From NCBI RefSeq assembly GCF_023283845.1, contig NZ_JAKILC010000001.1, positions 310,001-374,000 of the forward strand: a stretch of 64,000 nt of DNA, in the 5' to 3' direction. Shown here piece after piece: positions 8,998-16,291 of the stretch. Each line of letters starts with the position of its first letter. Position 1 is the stretch's first letter. Made by a program: the position numbers and the translations under genes. The notes beneath the pieces were generated by a model. The model was not told the DNA's origin and searched no databases. It worked only from the letters and a program-made list of their open reading frames with translations. The stretch comes from Shewanella marinintestina (lineage in GTDB: Bacteria; Pseudomonadota; Gammaproteobacteria; Enterobacterales; Shewanellaceae).

Positions 8998-10125
8998 TTA
9001 AGGCGCTGCATGAGCAATGTTATCGACGATACTAAGCTTGAGTGTCTGTTCTATTGGCAGGTCTTTAACGATTGTTCTTCTTTGAGGAACACTAGCAACT
9101 AACGCTTCTGCTGATAGCTTATGCGTTAAATAGTCGGGCGTCCCAAGTAAGCTTTCTTTTAAATGGGGTGGCAGTAACGACAAACTAAATGCTTTACTCG
9201 GCCAACCGCCCCTGCGCTTAATAATATTAATGCAGCTATCGCCACAGCGTTCCACTGCCCTAATGGCATTAACATTATTAGCATTTACACTCTTTTTAGG
9301 CTGGGGCTGATCTTTAGCTTTAACTTGAGTTTGCTCTTTAAGCTGTTTATTAGAATGAGCTTGCTCATTGGAAATCGCTTTAGTGTTCATTTGATTACGG
9401 CGGAAATACGAACGTTTAAGCGTTAAGCGTAAATTAACTGGATGCGCGTTATCAGCCAACTTGTTTGGTAAATATAATAGACACAATGCTTGGCCTTTTT
9501 CTGCGGCGAGCTGCAGTCGTCTCGACTCTGTAATAGATAAATAATCCAGCCACGCCAACACGAGAGGTACAGCGCCACTACTCAATGCCTGCTCTATGGA
9601 CCATAACTGCTCTTTTCTATCGCTGCTATCAATCCAAATTAAACGCTCAACCTCCACACCCTGTAATTCAAGCGCTTGAGGATTAGGAATATAAGGCGGC
9701 GCAACCAGCATGACTAATGACTCTACATGGTTTGTATCAGCTGCGCATGTCTTGCTAGCTTCAGAGTCCTGCTCTGAAGCAAACGTTTGCGATACAACAC
9801 CTTTACCAATCAGTTGCTGTAATAAGGGTAATACTAGCGTTAACTCGCCTTGGCCGGGATTATCGTATAAACACTCACATACACCTTGTTTAGGCCAACC
9901 ATTATCAGCCAAGTGCTTATTGAGCAGCGAAAAGCCAGTGCAATAAGCCTCGCTCTGATGCTGCCATTGCTCGCCTAACCAGAGATCTTGTCGCTCAAGT
10001 AAATTGGCTAGCGGCAGCTTTACTTTTAGCTCACTGCTTGAACGCTGATTAATTTGCTGCTGAGCAGCAATATTTGCCTCCTTTAATTCATCCGCAGTTA
10101 ATGCTGTAGCGTAACTCATCATCAT
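8998..10125 (-). CDS. imuA: ImuA, SOS mutasome accessory protein (RecA-like)
   Basis: ImuA is a RecA/SulA-like protein needed for ImuB-DnaE2 lesion bypass. This copy has the family's LWLGEQW start of the core, a degenerate nucleotide-binding-like segment NPGQGELTLVLPLL, and the LIWIDSSDRKEQLWSIEQAL block. The C-terminal third holds a low-complexity Lys/Gln/Asn linker. The open frame extends up to a GTG at 10236, but that codon lies inside the LexA box and beside the -10 element, so it cannot be the start. I place the start at one of three consecutive ATGs at 10119-10125, because an AGGT stands just before them. ATGs at 10161 and 10176 are alternatives. Confidence 0.88.
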   Translation of the reverse strand: MMMSYATALTADELKEANIAAQQQINQRSSSELKVKLPLANLLERQDLWLGEQWQHQSEAYCTGFSLLNKHLADNGWPKQGVCECLYDNPGQGELTLVLPLLQQLIGKGVVSQTFASEQDSEASKTCAADTNHVESLVMLVAPPYIPNPQALELQGVEVERLIWIDSSDRKEQLWSIEQALSSGAVPLVLAWLDYLSITESRRLQLAAEKGQALCLLYLPNKLADNAHPVNLRLTLKRSYFRRNQMNTKAISNEQAHSNKQLKEQTQVKAKDQPQPKKSVNANNVNAIRAVERCGDSCINIIKRRGGWPSKAFSLSLLPPHLKESLLGTPDYLTHKLSAEALVASVPQRRTIVKDLPIEQTLKLSIVDNIAHAAP

Positions 10126-10222
10126 GCACCTAATTTCGTCGACCAGCTCTTCACCTCTCATCTTGCCATTTAGCATTCGTTTGCTTAAGGCTGAGCGAGC
10201 ATATTCAACGGCCCAATAAACA

Positions 10223-10264
10223 CTGTATAAAAACACAGTATAGTTATCTTTGATTAGATCGCAA
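10223..10264 (-). promoter_or_regulatory. imuA promoter with LexA (SOS) box
   Basis: The bases at 10223-10238 match the gammaproteobacterial LexA consensus CTGT-N8-ACAG exactly (CTGTATAAAAACACAG). Read leftwards, a TTGCGA -35 at 10259-10264 and a TATACT -10 at 10237-10242 are separated by 16 bases. The LexA box begins within the -10 and covers the likely transcription start, a good position for repression. Confidence 0.9.
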
Positions 10265-10278
10265 GAGATCTTGGCTGC

Positions 10279-10311
10279 AAAAAAAAGCGCTCCTCTTAGA
10301 GAGGAGCGCTT
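10279..10311 (-). terminator. Rho-independent terminator of def
   Basis: A perfect 12-bp stem (AAGCGCTCCTCT and its complement) with a 3-base loop is followed, on the minus strand, by a run of eight or more T. It separates def from the SOS operon downstream. Confidence 0.93.
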
Positions 10312-10368
10312 AAGTGCTTAATTTAGCGCCGCGTTATTACTGATTAGGTAACGTGGCTAACTGAATGC

Positions 10369-10860
10369 TTACTTGTACTTTTTTACTTTCTTCAATGCGA
10401 CTTGTTGCTTCAGCATAGAAAGATGATCGGTAAACACGATACCATTAAGATGGTCCATTTCATGTTGTAGAACGATCGCTAAAAATTCATCAGTATCTAT
10501 TTCAAACGCTTTACCGTCACGATCTAATGCACTGACTTTAACCCCTTCATGGCGGTTTACTTTAGCGCGATAGCCAGGAATAGATAGGCAACCTTCTTCA
10601 CCTTGATACTCACCACGAGACTCAACGATTTCAGGGTTAATCAACACCATTGGCTGATCACGCTCTTCAGATAAGTCGATAACTAAAATAGCATGCAAAC
10701 TACCAACCTGAGTCGCTGCTAAACCGATACCGTCTTCGGTGTCATACATAGTTTCAATTAGATCGTCGATAAAGCCTTGTACTGACGCAATATCAGTTAC
10801 TGGCACAGCTTTACGCTTTAAGCGCTCATCGGGGATCGTTAAGATGTCTAACACTGCCAT
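10369..10860 (-). CDS. def: Peptide deformylase
   Basis: Peptide deformylase removes the formyl group from the N-terminal methionine of new proteins. All three family motifs are present in the 163-residue product: GIGLAATQVG, EEGCLSIPG (metal-ligand Cys) and QHEMDHLNG (HExxH metal ligands and catalytic Glu). Length is normal (about 168). It is not beside fmt, rsmB or trkA as the classical def is, and instead stands alone with its own terminator, so this could be a second deformylase of the genome. The gene is divergent from the peptide transporter. Confidence 0.93.
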   Translation of the reverse strand: MAVLDILTIPDERLKRKAVPVTDIASVQGFIDDLIETMYDTEDGIGLAATQVGSLHAILVIDLSEERDQPMVLINPEIVESRGEYQGEEGCLSIPGYRAKVNRHEGVKVSALDRDGKAFEIDTDEFLAIVLQHEMDHLNGIVFTDHLSMLKQQVALKKVKKYK

Positions 10861-11115
10861 ATTCTTATCACACTAATGTTAACTAAAAAATTCGCGCTAT
10901 TATGACCGAATCGCCAATAAAGGCAATCTCGAGTTCTATTTAAAGTCTGTAATCCCTAGGCTACAAGGGGGGATTAGCTCAGTAACAAGCTCAATTTAGC
11001 CATCAGTCCTCCCTATATAAGCCTACTAATTCGTTTCCACTTCACACAATTTACTCCACTTTTTATTAACATGTGATAGCATGATTTAAATTTGTATAAA
11101 ATATACAGGAATAAT

Positions 11116-12834
11116 ATGACCTCTGCAGGACGCACAGCGCTGCCCCCTACGTTCTTCGTTGCCAATACGATGGAGATCTTTGAACGCTTAGCCTGGTATG
11201 GTTTTTTTGCCTTATCATCTTTATATATGACCTCGCCGCAAAACCAAGGTGGTTTAGGGTTTTCAGAGCAAGAACGCGGGCTATTGCAAGGCATGATCCC
11301 CTTTTTTCTGTACTTATTTCCGGTATTAACGGGCGCCCTCGCTGATAGATATGGCTATCGAAAGATGTTCCTTGTTGCCTACGCGATTATGTGTCCGAGT
11401 TATTATCTTCTCGGCCAAGTCGATACTTTTATGGGATTTTTTGTCGCTTTTATGGGCGTTGCAGTTGGTGCAGCCTGCTTTAAGCCTGTCGTGACCGGCA
11501 CTGTGGCACGCACGACTGATGACACTAACCGAGGCTTAGGCTTTGGCATATTCTACATGATGGTCAATATTGGTGGCTTCTTAGGTCCGTTCATTGCAGG
11601 TTATGTTAGAGCGATTAGCTGGGACTGGGTATTTATCATGTCTGCGTTTTGGATCGCGATTAACTTTATCCCTGCTTATTTCTTTTATAAAGAGCCGACG
11701 GATCAAAACCAGCAACAAGGCAAGCCTCTTAAAGCAGTATTTAAAGATATCCAAGAAGTTTTAGGCAACGCTCGCTTTGCGATTTTATTCTTTGGCACCC
11801 TTATCATCTTACTGTCTTATGGCGCTAAGTGGATCACTGGAGAAGCGACCCTCATCATCTATGCAGTCTGGTTTACGGCACATATCATCTGGGACAAACT
11901 CGCCTCAACTAAAAAACAAGCCCCTTGGTACGCTCAAAAAGTCAGTTTAGGTAATAAACCCTTTGTGATTTACTTGCTGATTTTATCTGGCATGTGGATG
12001 GTGTATCAGCAAATCTTTATTACTCTACCTATTTATATACGTGACTTTGTTGATACCTCTGATCTGGTATTGATGCTTGCGCCTTACCCTGATCTACTGC
12101 AATTTTTTGCACCTGTGGATATTAATTTATTGCAATCAGAACTCACTCGCTTAAGCAGTGAGGTAGCTAACGGCACACTCAATGCTAAACAAGCTTACTT
12201 TGAACTGGTGCACACTAAAGTCATGGTACCTACCACTGAAATAAGCCAAGCATTAACCGCTATAGCGCAAACCCCAACAATTGCGGCGCAATACGCACAA
12301 ACTTGGGCAAGCGAATATCGGCAAGTTAATCCTGAGTATCTAATTGGACTGAACTTCTTATCCATTGTGGTCATGCAATTGATGATCAGCCGTTTTGTAG
12401 AACGTTTCCAAGCGCTGCCCGTTTTGGTTGGCGGTACCATAATTCTGGCTCTTGGCACAGCTATTGGCGGTATTGCCCACGGCGCAATTATGGGCGGAGC
12501 GATGGTGCTTACTTCAATTCTCGTTTTTTCAATTGGCGAAATGGTGGCCTCACCTAAAAGCCAAGAGTATGTGGCAAGCTTTGCGCCTAATGACAAAAAA
12601 GCCATGTTTATGGGCTATTATTTTGTCTCTTCAGCGATTGGTTTTTTATTAGCAGGACCATTATCGGGCTATTTATATTCTGAAGTGGCTAAAGGCGCTG
12701 ATAGACCCGACCTTATGTGGTACATCATAGGTACGTTAGGTCTATTAACGGCGTTAGGTTTGGTGCTATTTCATAAGTTTGGTACAACGCCACAAGCTGA
12801 GGATAACGAGCTTGAGCTGGCTGAAATCAATTAG
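11116..12834 (+). CDS. POT/PTR-family proton-coupled oligopeptide transporter with large internal insert
   Basis: Members of this major-facilitator family import di- and tripeptides with protons. The POT signatures are clear: FERLAWYGFFAL in helix 1 (ExxER-like motif), GALADRYGYRKM (motif A), and FYMMVNIGGFLGP. At 572 residues it is longer than bacterial relatives (about 500). The extra length is a polar stretch of roughly 90 residues between the helix ending near 12050 and the one starting near 12340, in the helix 7-8 loop and so probably periplasmic. I chose ATG 11116 because AGGA stands eight bases before it; the frame opens 8 codons earlier without such a site. A strong terminator follows. 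Confidence 0.88.
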   Translation: MTSAGRTALPPTFFVANTMEIFERLAWYGFFALSSLYMTSPQNQGGLGFSEQERGLLQGMIPFFLYLFPVLTGALADRYGYRKMFLVAYAIMCPSYYLLGQVDTFMGFFVAFMGVAVGAACFKPVVTGTVARTTDDTNRGLGFGIFYMMVNIGGFLGPFIAGYVRAISWDWVFIMSAFWIAINFIPAYFFYKEPTDQNQQQGKPLKAVFKDIQEVLGNARFAILFFGTLIILLSYGAKWITGEATLIIYAVWFTAHIIWDKLASTKKQAPWYAQKVSLGNKPFVIYLLILSGMWMVYQQIFITLPIYIRDFVDTSDLVLMLAPYPDLLQFFAPVDINLLQSELTRLSSEVANGTLNAKQAYFELVHTKVMVPTTEISQALTAIAQTPTIAAQYAQTWASEYRQVNPEYLIGLNFLSIVVMQLMISRFVERFQALPVLVGGTIILALGTAIGGIAHGAIMGGAMVLTSILVFSIGEMVASPKSQEYVASFAPNDKKAMFMGYYFVSSAIGFLLAGPLSGYLYSEVAKGADRPDLMWYIIGTLGLLTALGLVLFHKFGTTPQAEDNELELAEIN

Positions 12835-12881
12835 TGTTATAAGCTTTACACAGAACTGATGTAGGCGTTATCGCCCAACAA

Positions 12882-12912
12882 AAAGCCCATATTGATTATC
12901 AATATGGGCTTT
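12882..12912. terminator. Bidirectional terminator
   Basis: A 14-bp perfect stem (AAAGCCCATATTGA and its complement) with a 3-base loop is flanked by A and T runs between convergent genes, so it can serve both. Confidence 0.88.
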
Positions 12913-12947
12913 AAAATATAGCTAACATCAAAGTTACAGCATAGAAA

Positions 12948-13619
12948 TTAGAACTGCGAACGGATAGCAAATACCCACTGGGTATCTTCGTTTTCAATTT
13001 GCTCTAATTTTTCCCAGTCATATTGGTAGCGAATCACCCAAGACCACTGTGGGTTAATTTGATAGCCAAGTGCCAACCAACTTCTAGCGTCATAACGCTC
13101 AACACCATCAATGCCAGCGTTACCTTGAACATAAAGCTCACTATACCAATGCTCAGTCATCGGCTTTAATATCGTCATGCTTGCATTGGCAGCCGTGCTG
13201 TCTTTATAAGATTTAACAGCAAGATGATTCACTGCGACTTCGGTAAAGACCTGCGTTGATAGCCAGCCTTGGTGCTCCGTCATTAAACCCATTTGATATT
13301 GGTAATGGTTAGCTTTACCTTGAGGGGTATCTGTTTTACCGTGATCGACTGAAGCTCTAAAGTTCACTTCACTTGTTGAATACAGGTAACCTAAGTGCCA
13401 TTTATCGCCATCGAAATTGCTATTAGCTGAAAACTTTTGATGGCTCGTTGCAAAACTACCACCGAGTTTAAAGGTATCGTCGTCAAAACCAATATAGAGT
13501 GAAGTATTGAGATTTAAGGGGTCAGCGATATGACGAAAATCATTCGCCAAAACAGGCGCTGATACCACTGAGAGTAATAACAAAGACCCTATAAAAGGAC
13601 GTAAAGCCTTTACTGACAT
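12948..13619 (-). CDS. Small outer-membrane beta-barrel-like protein, function unknown
   Basis: I do not recognise the family of this 223-residue protein. It has a signal peptide (hydrophobic core SLLLLSVVSA, cleavage probably after VLA), then alternating polar and aromatic strands (such as NTSLYIGF, FKLGGSFA, WSWVIRYQYDW) and a C-terminal phenylalanine (FAIRSQF). Together these indicate an outer-membrane beta barrel, with about eight to ten strands. I prefer the ATG at 13619 over a TTG at 13634, since the signal peptide then begins MSVKALRPF. There is no clear Shine-Dalgarno. A terminator-like hairpin with a U run ends about 13 bases before the start. Confidence 0.7.
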   Translation of the reverse strand: MSVKALRPFIGSLLLLSVVSAPVLANDFRHIADPLNLNTSLYIGFDDDTFKLGGSFATSHQKFSANSNFDGDKWHLGYLYSTSEVNFRASVDHGKTDTPQGKANHYQYQMGLMTEHQGWLSTQVFTEVAVNHLAVKSYKDSTAANASMTILKPMTEHWYSELYVQGNAGIDGVERYDARSWLALGYQINPQWSWVIRYQYDWEKLEQIENEDTQWVFAIRSQF

Positions 13620-13632
13620 TATATATACCGTC

Positions 13633-13660
13633 AAAAAAGCGCTATTATTACTTTAGCGCT
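13633..13660 (-). promoter_or_regulatory. Terminator-like hairpin in the leader of the outer-membrane protein gene
   Basis: On the minus strand a 7-bp stem (AGCGCTA/TAGCGCT, 9-base loop) is followed directly by six T, a Rho-independent terminator pattern. It lies 13 bases before the start codon and no minus-strand gene precedes it. It is therefore more likely a leader attenuator or switch than the end of a transcription unit. A TGTAATAT extended -10 lies some 50 bases upstream. Confidence 0.5.
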
Positions 13661-13831
13661 AACTATCAGCAAGAGCTTTTACTTTATATTACAAGCGCAT
13701 AACTCAGAAAGAACATTAGCCCAAGCAGTTAACAGCTGCAACGTGAAGTTAGCGTGTATTGAACACTAAACCACTGGTTTGTTGATCTCATCACCATTAA
13801 AATTTAACGTAATGCTTAAGAGATAAAATTT

Positions 13832-14185
13832 ATGCATCAAGTCAGTAAACCTTCACCAATGACGCAAATATGGCATATTGTGTCTATGATCCCTAAAGGT
13901 AAAGTGTGTTCATACGGTAAAGTCGCGGACTTAGCTGGTCTCCCTGGGCGGGCTCGCTATGTATCAAAAGCGCTAAAGTCAGCTCCCTCTGAACTTGGAC
14001 TGCCTTGGCACAGAGTCATTAATAGTCAAGGAAGAATCTCTTTTGCTGAACATAGTGAGGGGTTTATAGAGCAGATGCAGCGACTACGAAGCGAAGAGGT
14101 CATCGTTAATCGCGGAAAAGTTAAATTATCTGAGTATGAATGGCGTCCCGATATGGCAACATTGGTGCTATCAATGCCATTTTAA
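13832..14185 (+). CDS. Alkyltransferase-like protein (ATL, MGMT-related)
   Basis: The 117-residue protein has the DNA-binding and active-site fold of O6-alkylguanine-DNA alkyltransferase (GKVCSYGKVADLAG, GRARYVSKALK). The cysteine acceptor of the PCHRV motif is replaced by tryptophan: PWHRV at residues 58-62. ATL proteins cannot take up the alkyl group; known members bind O6-alkylguanine lesions, flip the base and hand them to nucleotide excision repair. Length and the Trp substitution are typical of bacterial ATLs (E. coli YbaZ type). It stands between divergent and co-directional neighbours with no obvious operon partner. Confidence 0.92.
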   Translation: MHQVSKPSPMTQIWHIVSMIPKGKVCSYGKVADLAGLPGRARYVSKALKSAPSELGLPWHRVINSQGRISFAEHSEGFIEQMQRLRSEEVIVNRGKVKLSEYEWRPDMATLVLSMPF

Positions 14186-14256
14186 TGTTTTACCTAAATA
14201 AACAGATGCAATCGAAAATATTTATTTAATCCACAGCATTATCAAAGGAGCTGCCT

Positions 14257-15036
14257 TTGTTTAAACACTTCCCTATATTAGCTGCTGTCAGCTTATTAAT
14301 TACAAGCCATACAACGCTTGCAGCGCCAACGGCACTGACGCCACATACTGCAGAGTATGAAGTCTATTACGGCAGTATTGAGTTAGGTCGCGCCCGCTAT
14401 ATTCTTGAAGCTCCTGAAGGCAACTTATTTAAATACCGCTTTGACAGTGATGTCGGTTTATTGATGCTCTCTGATCAGCGCCATATTCGCAGTGAGTTTA
14501 CACTCGAAGGCACGGATCACCTTGTACCAATGCGTTACTCTGTTGAGCGAACAGGCACAGGGCCAGGGTTTCGGGAACAAGCCGCCTTTGCTAAAGGGCA
14601 AAATGTAGTGCATAGCCGCTATAAAGGAGAACGAGCTAAATTCCCTTACGACACGGAATTGTTTGATCCTTTAATGGTGCAGCTACAGTTTAGGCTCGAT
14701 ATGGAAGCCAACAAAGAAGCATTACATTACAGCATGGTCAAAGAAGGCGAAATTGATGACTATAATTTTAAAATAGTAGGTAAAGAACGTGTCAATATCG
14801 ACAGTGGCAGCTATCAAACCATCAAGTTTGAAGTGGTACGTGACAGCAAAAAGCGGCAAACTTTTTTTTGGATGGCGCCCGATCTAAGTTACTTACCTAT
14901 CCGCCTATCTCATTTTGAAAAAGGCAGTAAACAATTAGACATCAAGTTACTCAACTATCGATTTACCCCTACAACCACCACAACACAAGCATTAAACAAT
15001 GAAAGTGTTCCGCTTGAGAGTAATAAGCAAGGGTAG
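14257..15036 (+). CDS. DUF3108 periplasmic/outer-membrane-associated protein
   Basis: This 259-residue protein matches the DUF3108 family: a signal peptide (cleavage near TLAAP), then a lipocalin/LolB-like run of beta strands (AEYEVYYGSIELGRARYIL, FKYRFDSDVGLLMLSDQR) and the conserved LPIRLSHFEKG near the end. The biochemical role of the family is not settled. The start is a TTG at 14257, supported by AAAGGAG six bases upstream and by the signal peptide reading on from it. A 9-bp tandem repeat begins five bases after the stop and a bidirectional terminator lies about 115 bases downstream. Confidence 0.85.
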   Translation: MFKHFPILAAVSLLITSHTTLAAPTALTPHTAEYEVYYGSIELGRARYILEAPEGNLFKYRFDSDVGLLMLSDQRHIRSEFTLEGTDHLVPMRYSVERTGTGPGFREQAAFAKGQNVVHSRYKGERAKFPYDTELFDPLMVQLQFRLDMEANKEALHYSMVKEGEIDDYNFKIVGKERVNIDSGSYQTIKFEVVRDSKKRQTFFWMAPDLSYLPIRLSHFEKGSKQLDIKLLNYRFTPTTTTTQALNNESVPLESNKQG

Positions 15037-15040
15037 CTAA

Positions 15041-15110
15041 ACTGAGCGAACTAAGCGAACTAAGCGAACTAAGCGAACTAAGCGAACTAAGCGAACTAAG
15101 CGAACTAAGC
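15041..15110. repeat. 9-bp tandem repeat, about 7.7 copies
   Basis: The unit ACTAAGCGA is repeated head to tail; the first copy differs by one base (ACTGAGCGA) and the last is cut after seven bases. It starts five bases after the DUF3108 stop codon, in the transcribed 3' untranslated region, so changes in copy number would not alter a protein on the plus strand. Confidence 0.95.
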
Positions 15111-15148
15111 AGTTTTAGTCGCTTTATCTGCCTGCCAAACATATAAAA

Positions 15149-15185
15149 CAAAAAGCTCGCTAAGTATCACTTAACGAGCTTTTTA
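15149..15185. terminator. Bidirectional terminator
   Basis: A 14-bp stem with one mismatch (AAAAGCTCGCTAAG against CTTAACGAGCTTTT) and a 5-base loop, with A and T runs on the two sides. It serves the convergent DUF3108 and YafJ-type genes. Confidence 0.85.
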
Positions 15186-15266
15186 ATTGTGTATCTTTAC
15201 CGTACAAGGCTAATTTAAAGGCTAGTTAAAAACTTATTCAAAAGTAGCTCAAAACCTATTCAAAGA

Positions 15267-16052
15267 CTAACTCACAGAAGAGCTAACTAACTCACCTTTT
15301 TTAAATAACTTCCACTCTCCTGGACTCAGCACGTTCCATTGCTCATTTTTCGTCAAGGGGCGAGTTGCAATCACGGTAACAATATCATTAGGTGTGGTTT
15401 CTTTATCAAAATCAATCACCACATCGGTATCTATCAATTTTGCTTTGCCAAACGGTGCGCGGCGCGTGATATAGCATAGGTTATTACTGCAATAACTCAT
15501 TAAATGCTCACCATCACTTAATATCATGTTAAACACACCTAAAGCGCGAATTTCATCAGCCAACGTTGAAATGTAATGATATACGGCGACACGATCATTT
15601 GGCCCTTTATCACCGAATTTTTCGACAACTTTGTCCATGATCCAACAAAACGCCATTTCACTGTCAGTGTCACCCACAGCGGTAAAGCGTTTGGCAATAA
15701 ACTTATCTTCATAATCACTTAGCTGACCATTATGAGCATAGGTCCAGTATTGCCCCCACAACTCACGAGTAAACGGGTGAGTATTTTCAAGTGACACGCA
15801 ACCTCGGTTTGCTTGGCGGATATGGCTTACCACCACTTCACTTTTTATCGGGTAGGATTTTATAAGCTGTGCAACATGGGATTCACTGCTCGGGCGGGCA
15901 TCTTTAAAGGTTCGATTGCCCTTGCCTTCATAAAAAGTAATGCCCCAGCCATCAACATGCGGCCCGGTAACCCCACCTCTTTCAGCAAGTCCGGTAAAGC
16001 TAAATACAATATCTGTCGGAACATTGGCACTCATGGCCAGTAACTCGCACAT
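15267..16052 (-). CDS. yafJ: Class II glutamine amidotransferase, YafJ family
   Basis: The product (261 residues) begins MCELLAMSAN; Cys2 would become the N-terminal nucleophile of an Ntn-type glutamine amidotransferase after Met removal. Further family marks are HVDGWGITFYEG, SHIRQANRGCVSLENTHPF and AHNGQLSDYEDK, all of the glutamine-binding pocket. YafJ-type proteins consist of the glutaminase domain only, and their acceptor substrate is unknown. Length fits the family (about 255). The gene is divergent from fadE, 239 bases away. Confidence 0.9.
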   Translation of the reverse strand: MCELLAMSANVPTDIVFSFTGLAERGGVTGPHVDGWGITFYEGKGNRTFKDARPSSESHVAQLIKSYPIKSEVVVSHIRQANRGCVSLENTHPFTRELWGQYWTYAHNGQLSDYEDKFIAKRFTAVGDTDSEMAFCWIMDKVVEKFGDKGPNDRVAVYHYISTLADEIRALGVFNMILSDGEHLMSYCSNNLCYITRRAPFGKAKLIDTDVVIDFDKETTPNDIVTVIATRPLTKNEQWNVLSPGEWKLFKKGELVSSSVS

Positions 16053-16140
16053 TAATCTTAATCCCGTTCTATCTACTACTTAATATCTATCATTCTAACC
16101 ACTTGTTCAGCTTTGTGGAATCATAAAGCGTTGCAATTAA

Positions 16141-16158
16141 TTTAAACATTTGTTTGAA
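16141..16158 (+). promoter_or_regulatory. Candidate PsrA operator upstream of fadE
   Basis: TTTAAACATTTGTTTGAA contains the PsrA core AAAC-N4-GTTT in a near-perfect palindrome. PsrA is the TetR-family repressor of fatty-acid degradation in shewanellae and pseudomonads. The site is about 135 bases upstream of the fadE start. Regulator assignment is inference from motif and gene function. Confidence 0.65.
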
Positions 16159-16202
16159 AAATGCTTGTATAAAAATCCACTAAGGTTTAATTTTATGAGA
16201 CA

Positions 16203-16215
16203 CAGGTCTGACCAC
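16203..16215 (+). promoter_or_regulatory. Candidate FadR operator upstream of fadE
   Basis: CAGGTCTGACCAC matches 10 of the 12 specified bases of the FadR half-site consensus CTGGTCNGACCAG, with the GGTC-N-GACC core intact. It lies about 80 bases before the fadE start codon, downstream of the PsrA-like site. Confidence 0.5.
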
Positions 16216-16291
16216 GCACTATAATTGTGAGGTAGCACCAAAACAAGTGCCTTTAGGTCAACTTTAGGTCACGCACACAAGGAGAATAACA

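Noticed and set aside
10126-10236. Longest frame for imuA beginning at GTG 10236
   Set aside because: The codon lies inside the LexA box and overlaps the -10 region, so it is not in the transcript.
13752-13791. Possible leader peptide upstream of the outer-membrane protein gene
   Set aside because: About 20 codons without a ribosome site or a codon run that would explain attenuation.
14969-15151. Minus-strand frame of Leu-Ser-Ser repeats
   Set aside because: It is the translation of the 9-bp tandem repeat on the strand opposite to the DUF3108 transcript, with no ribosome site.
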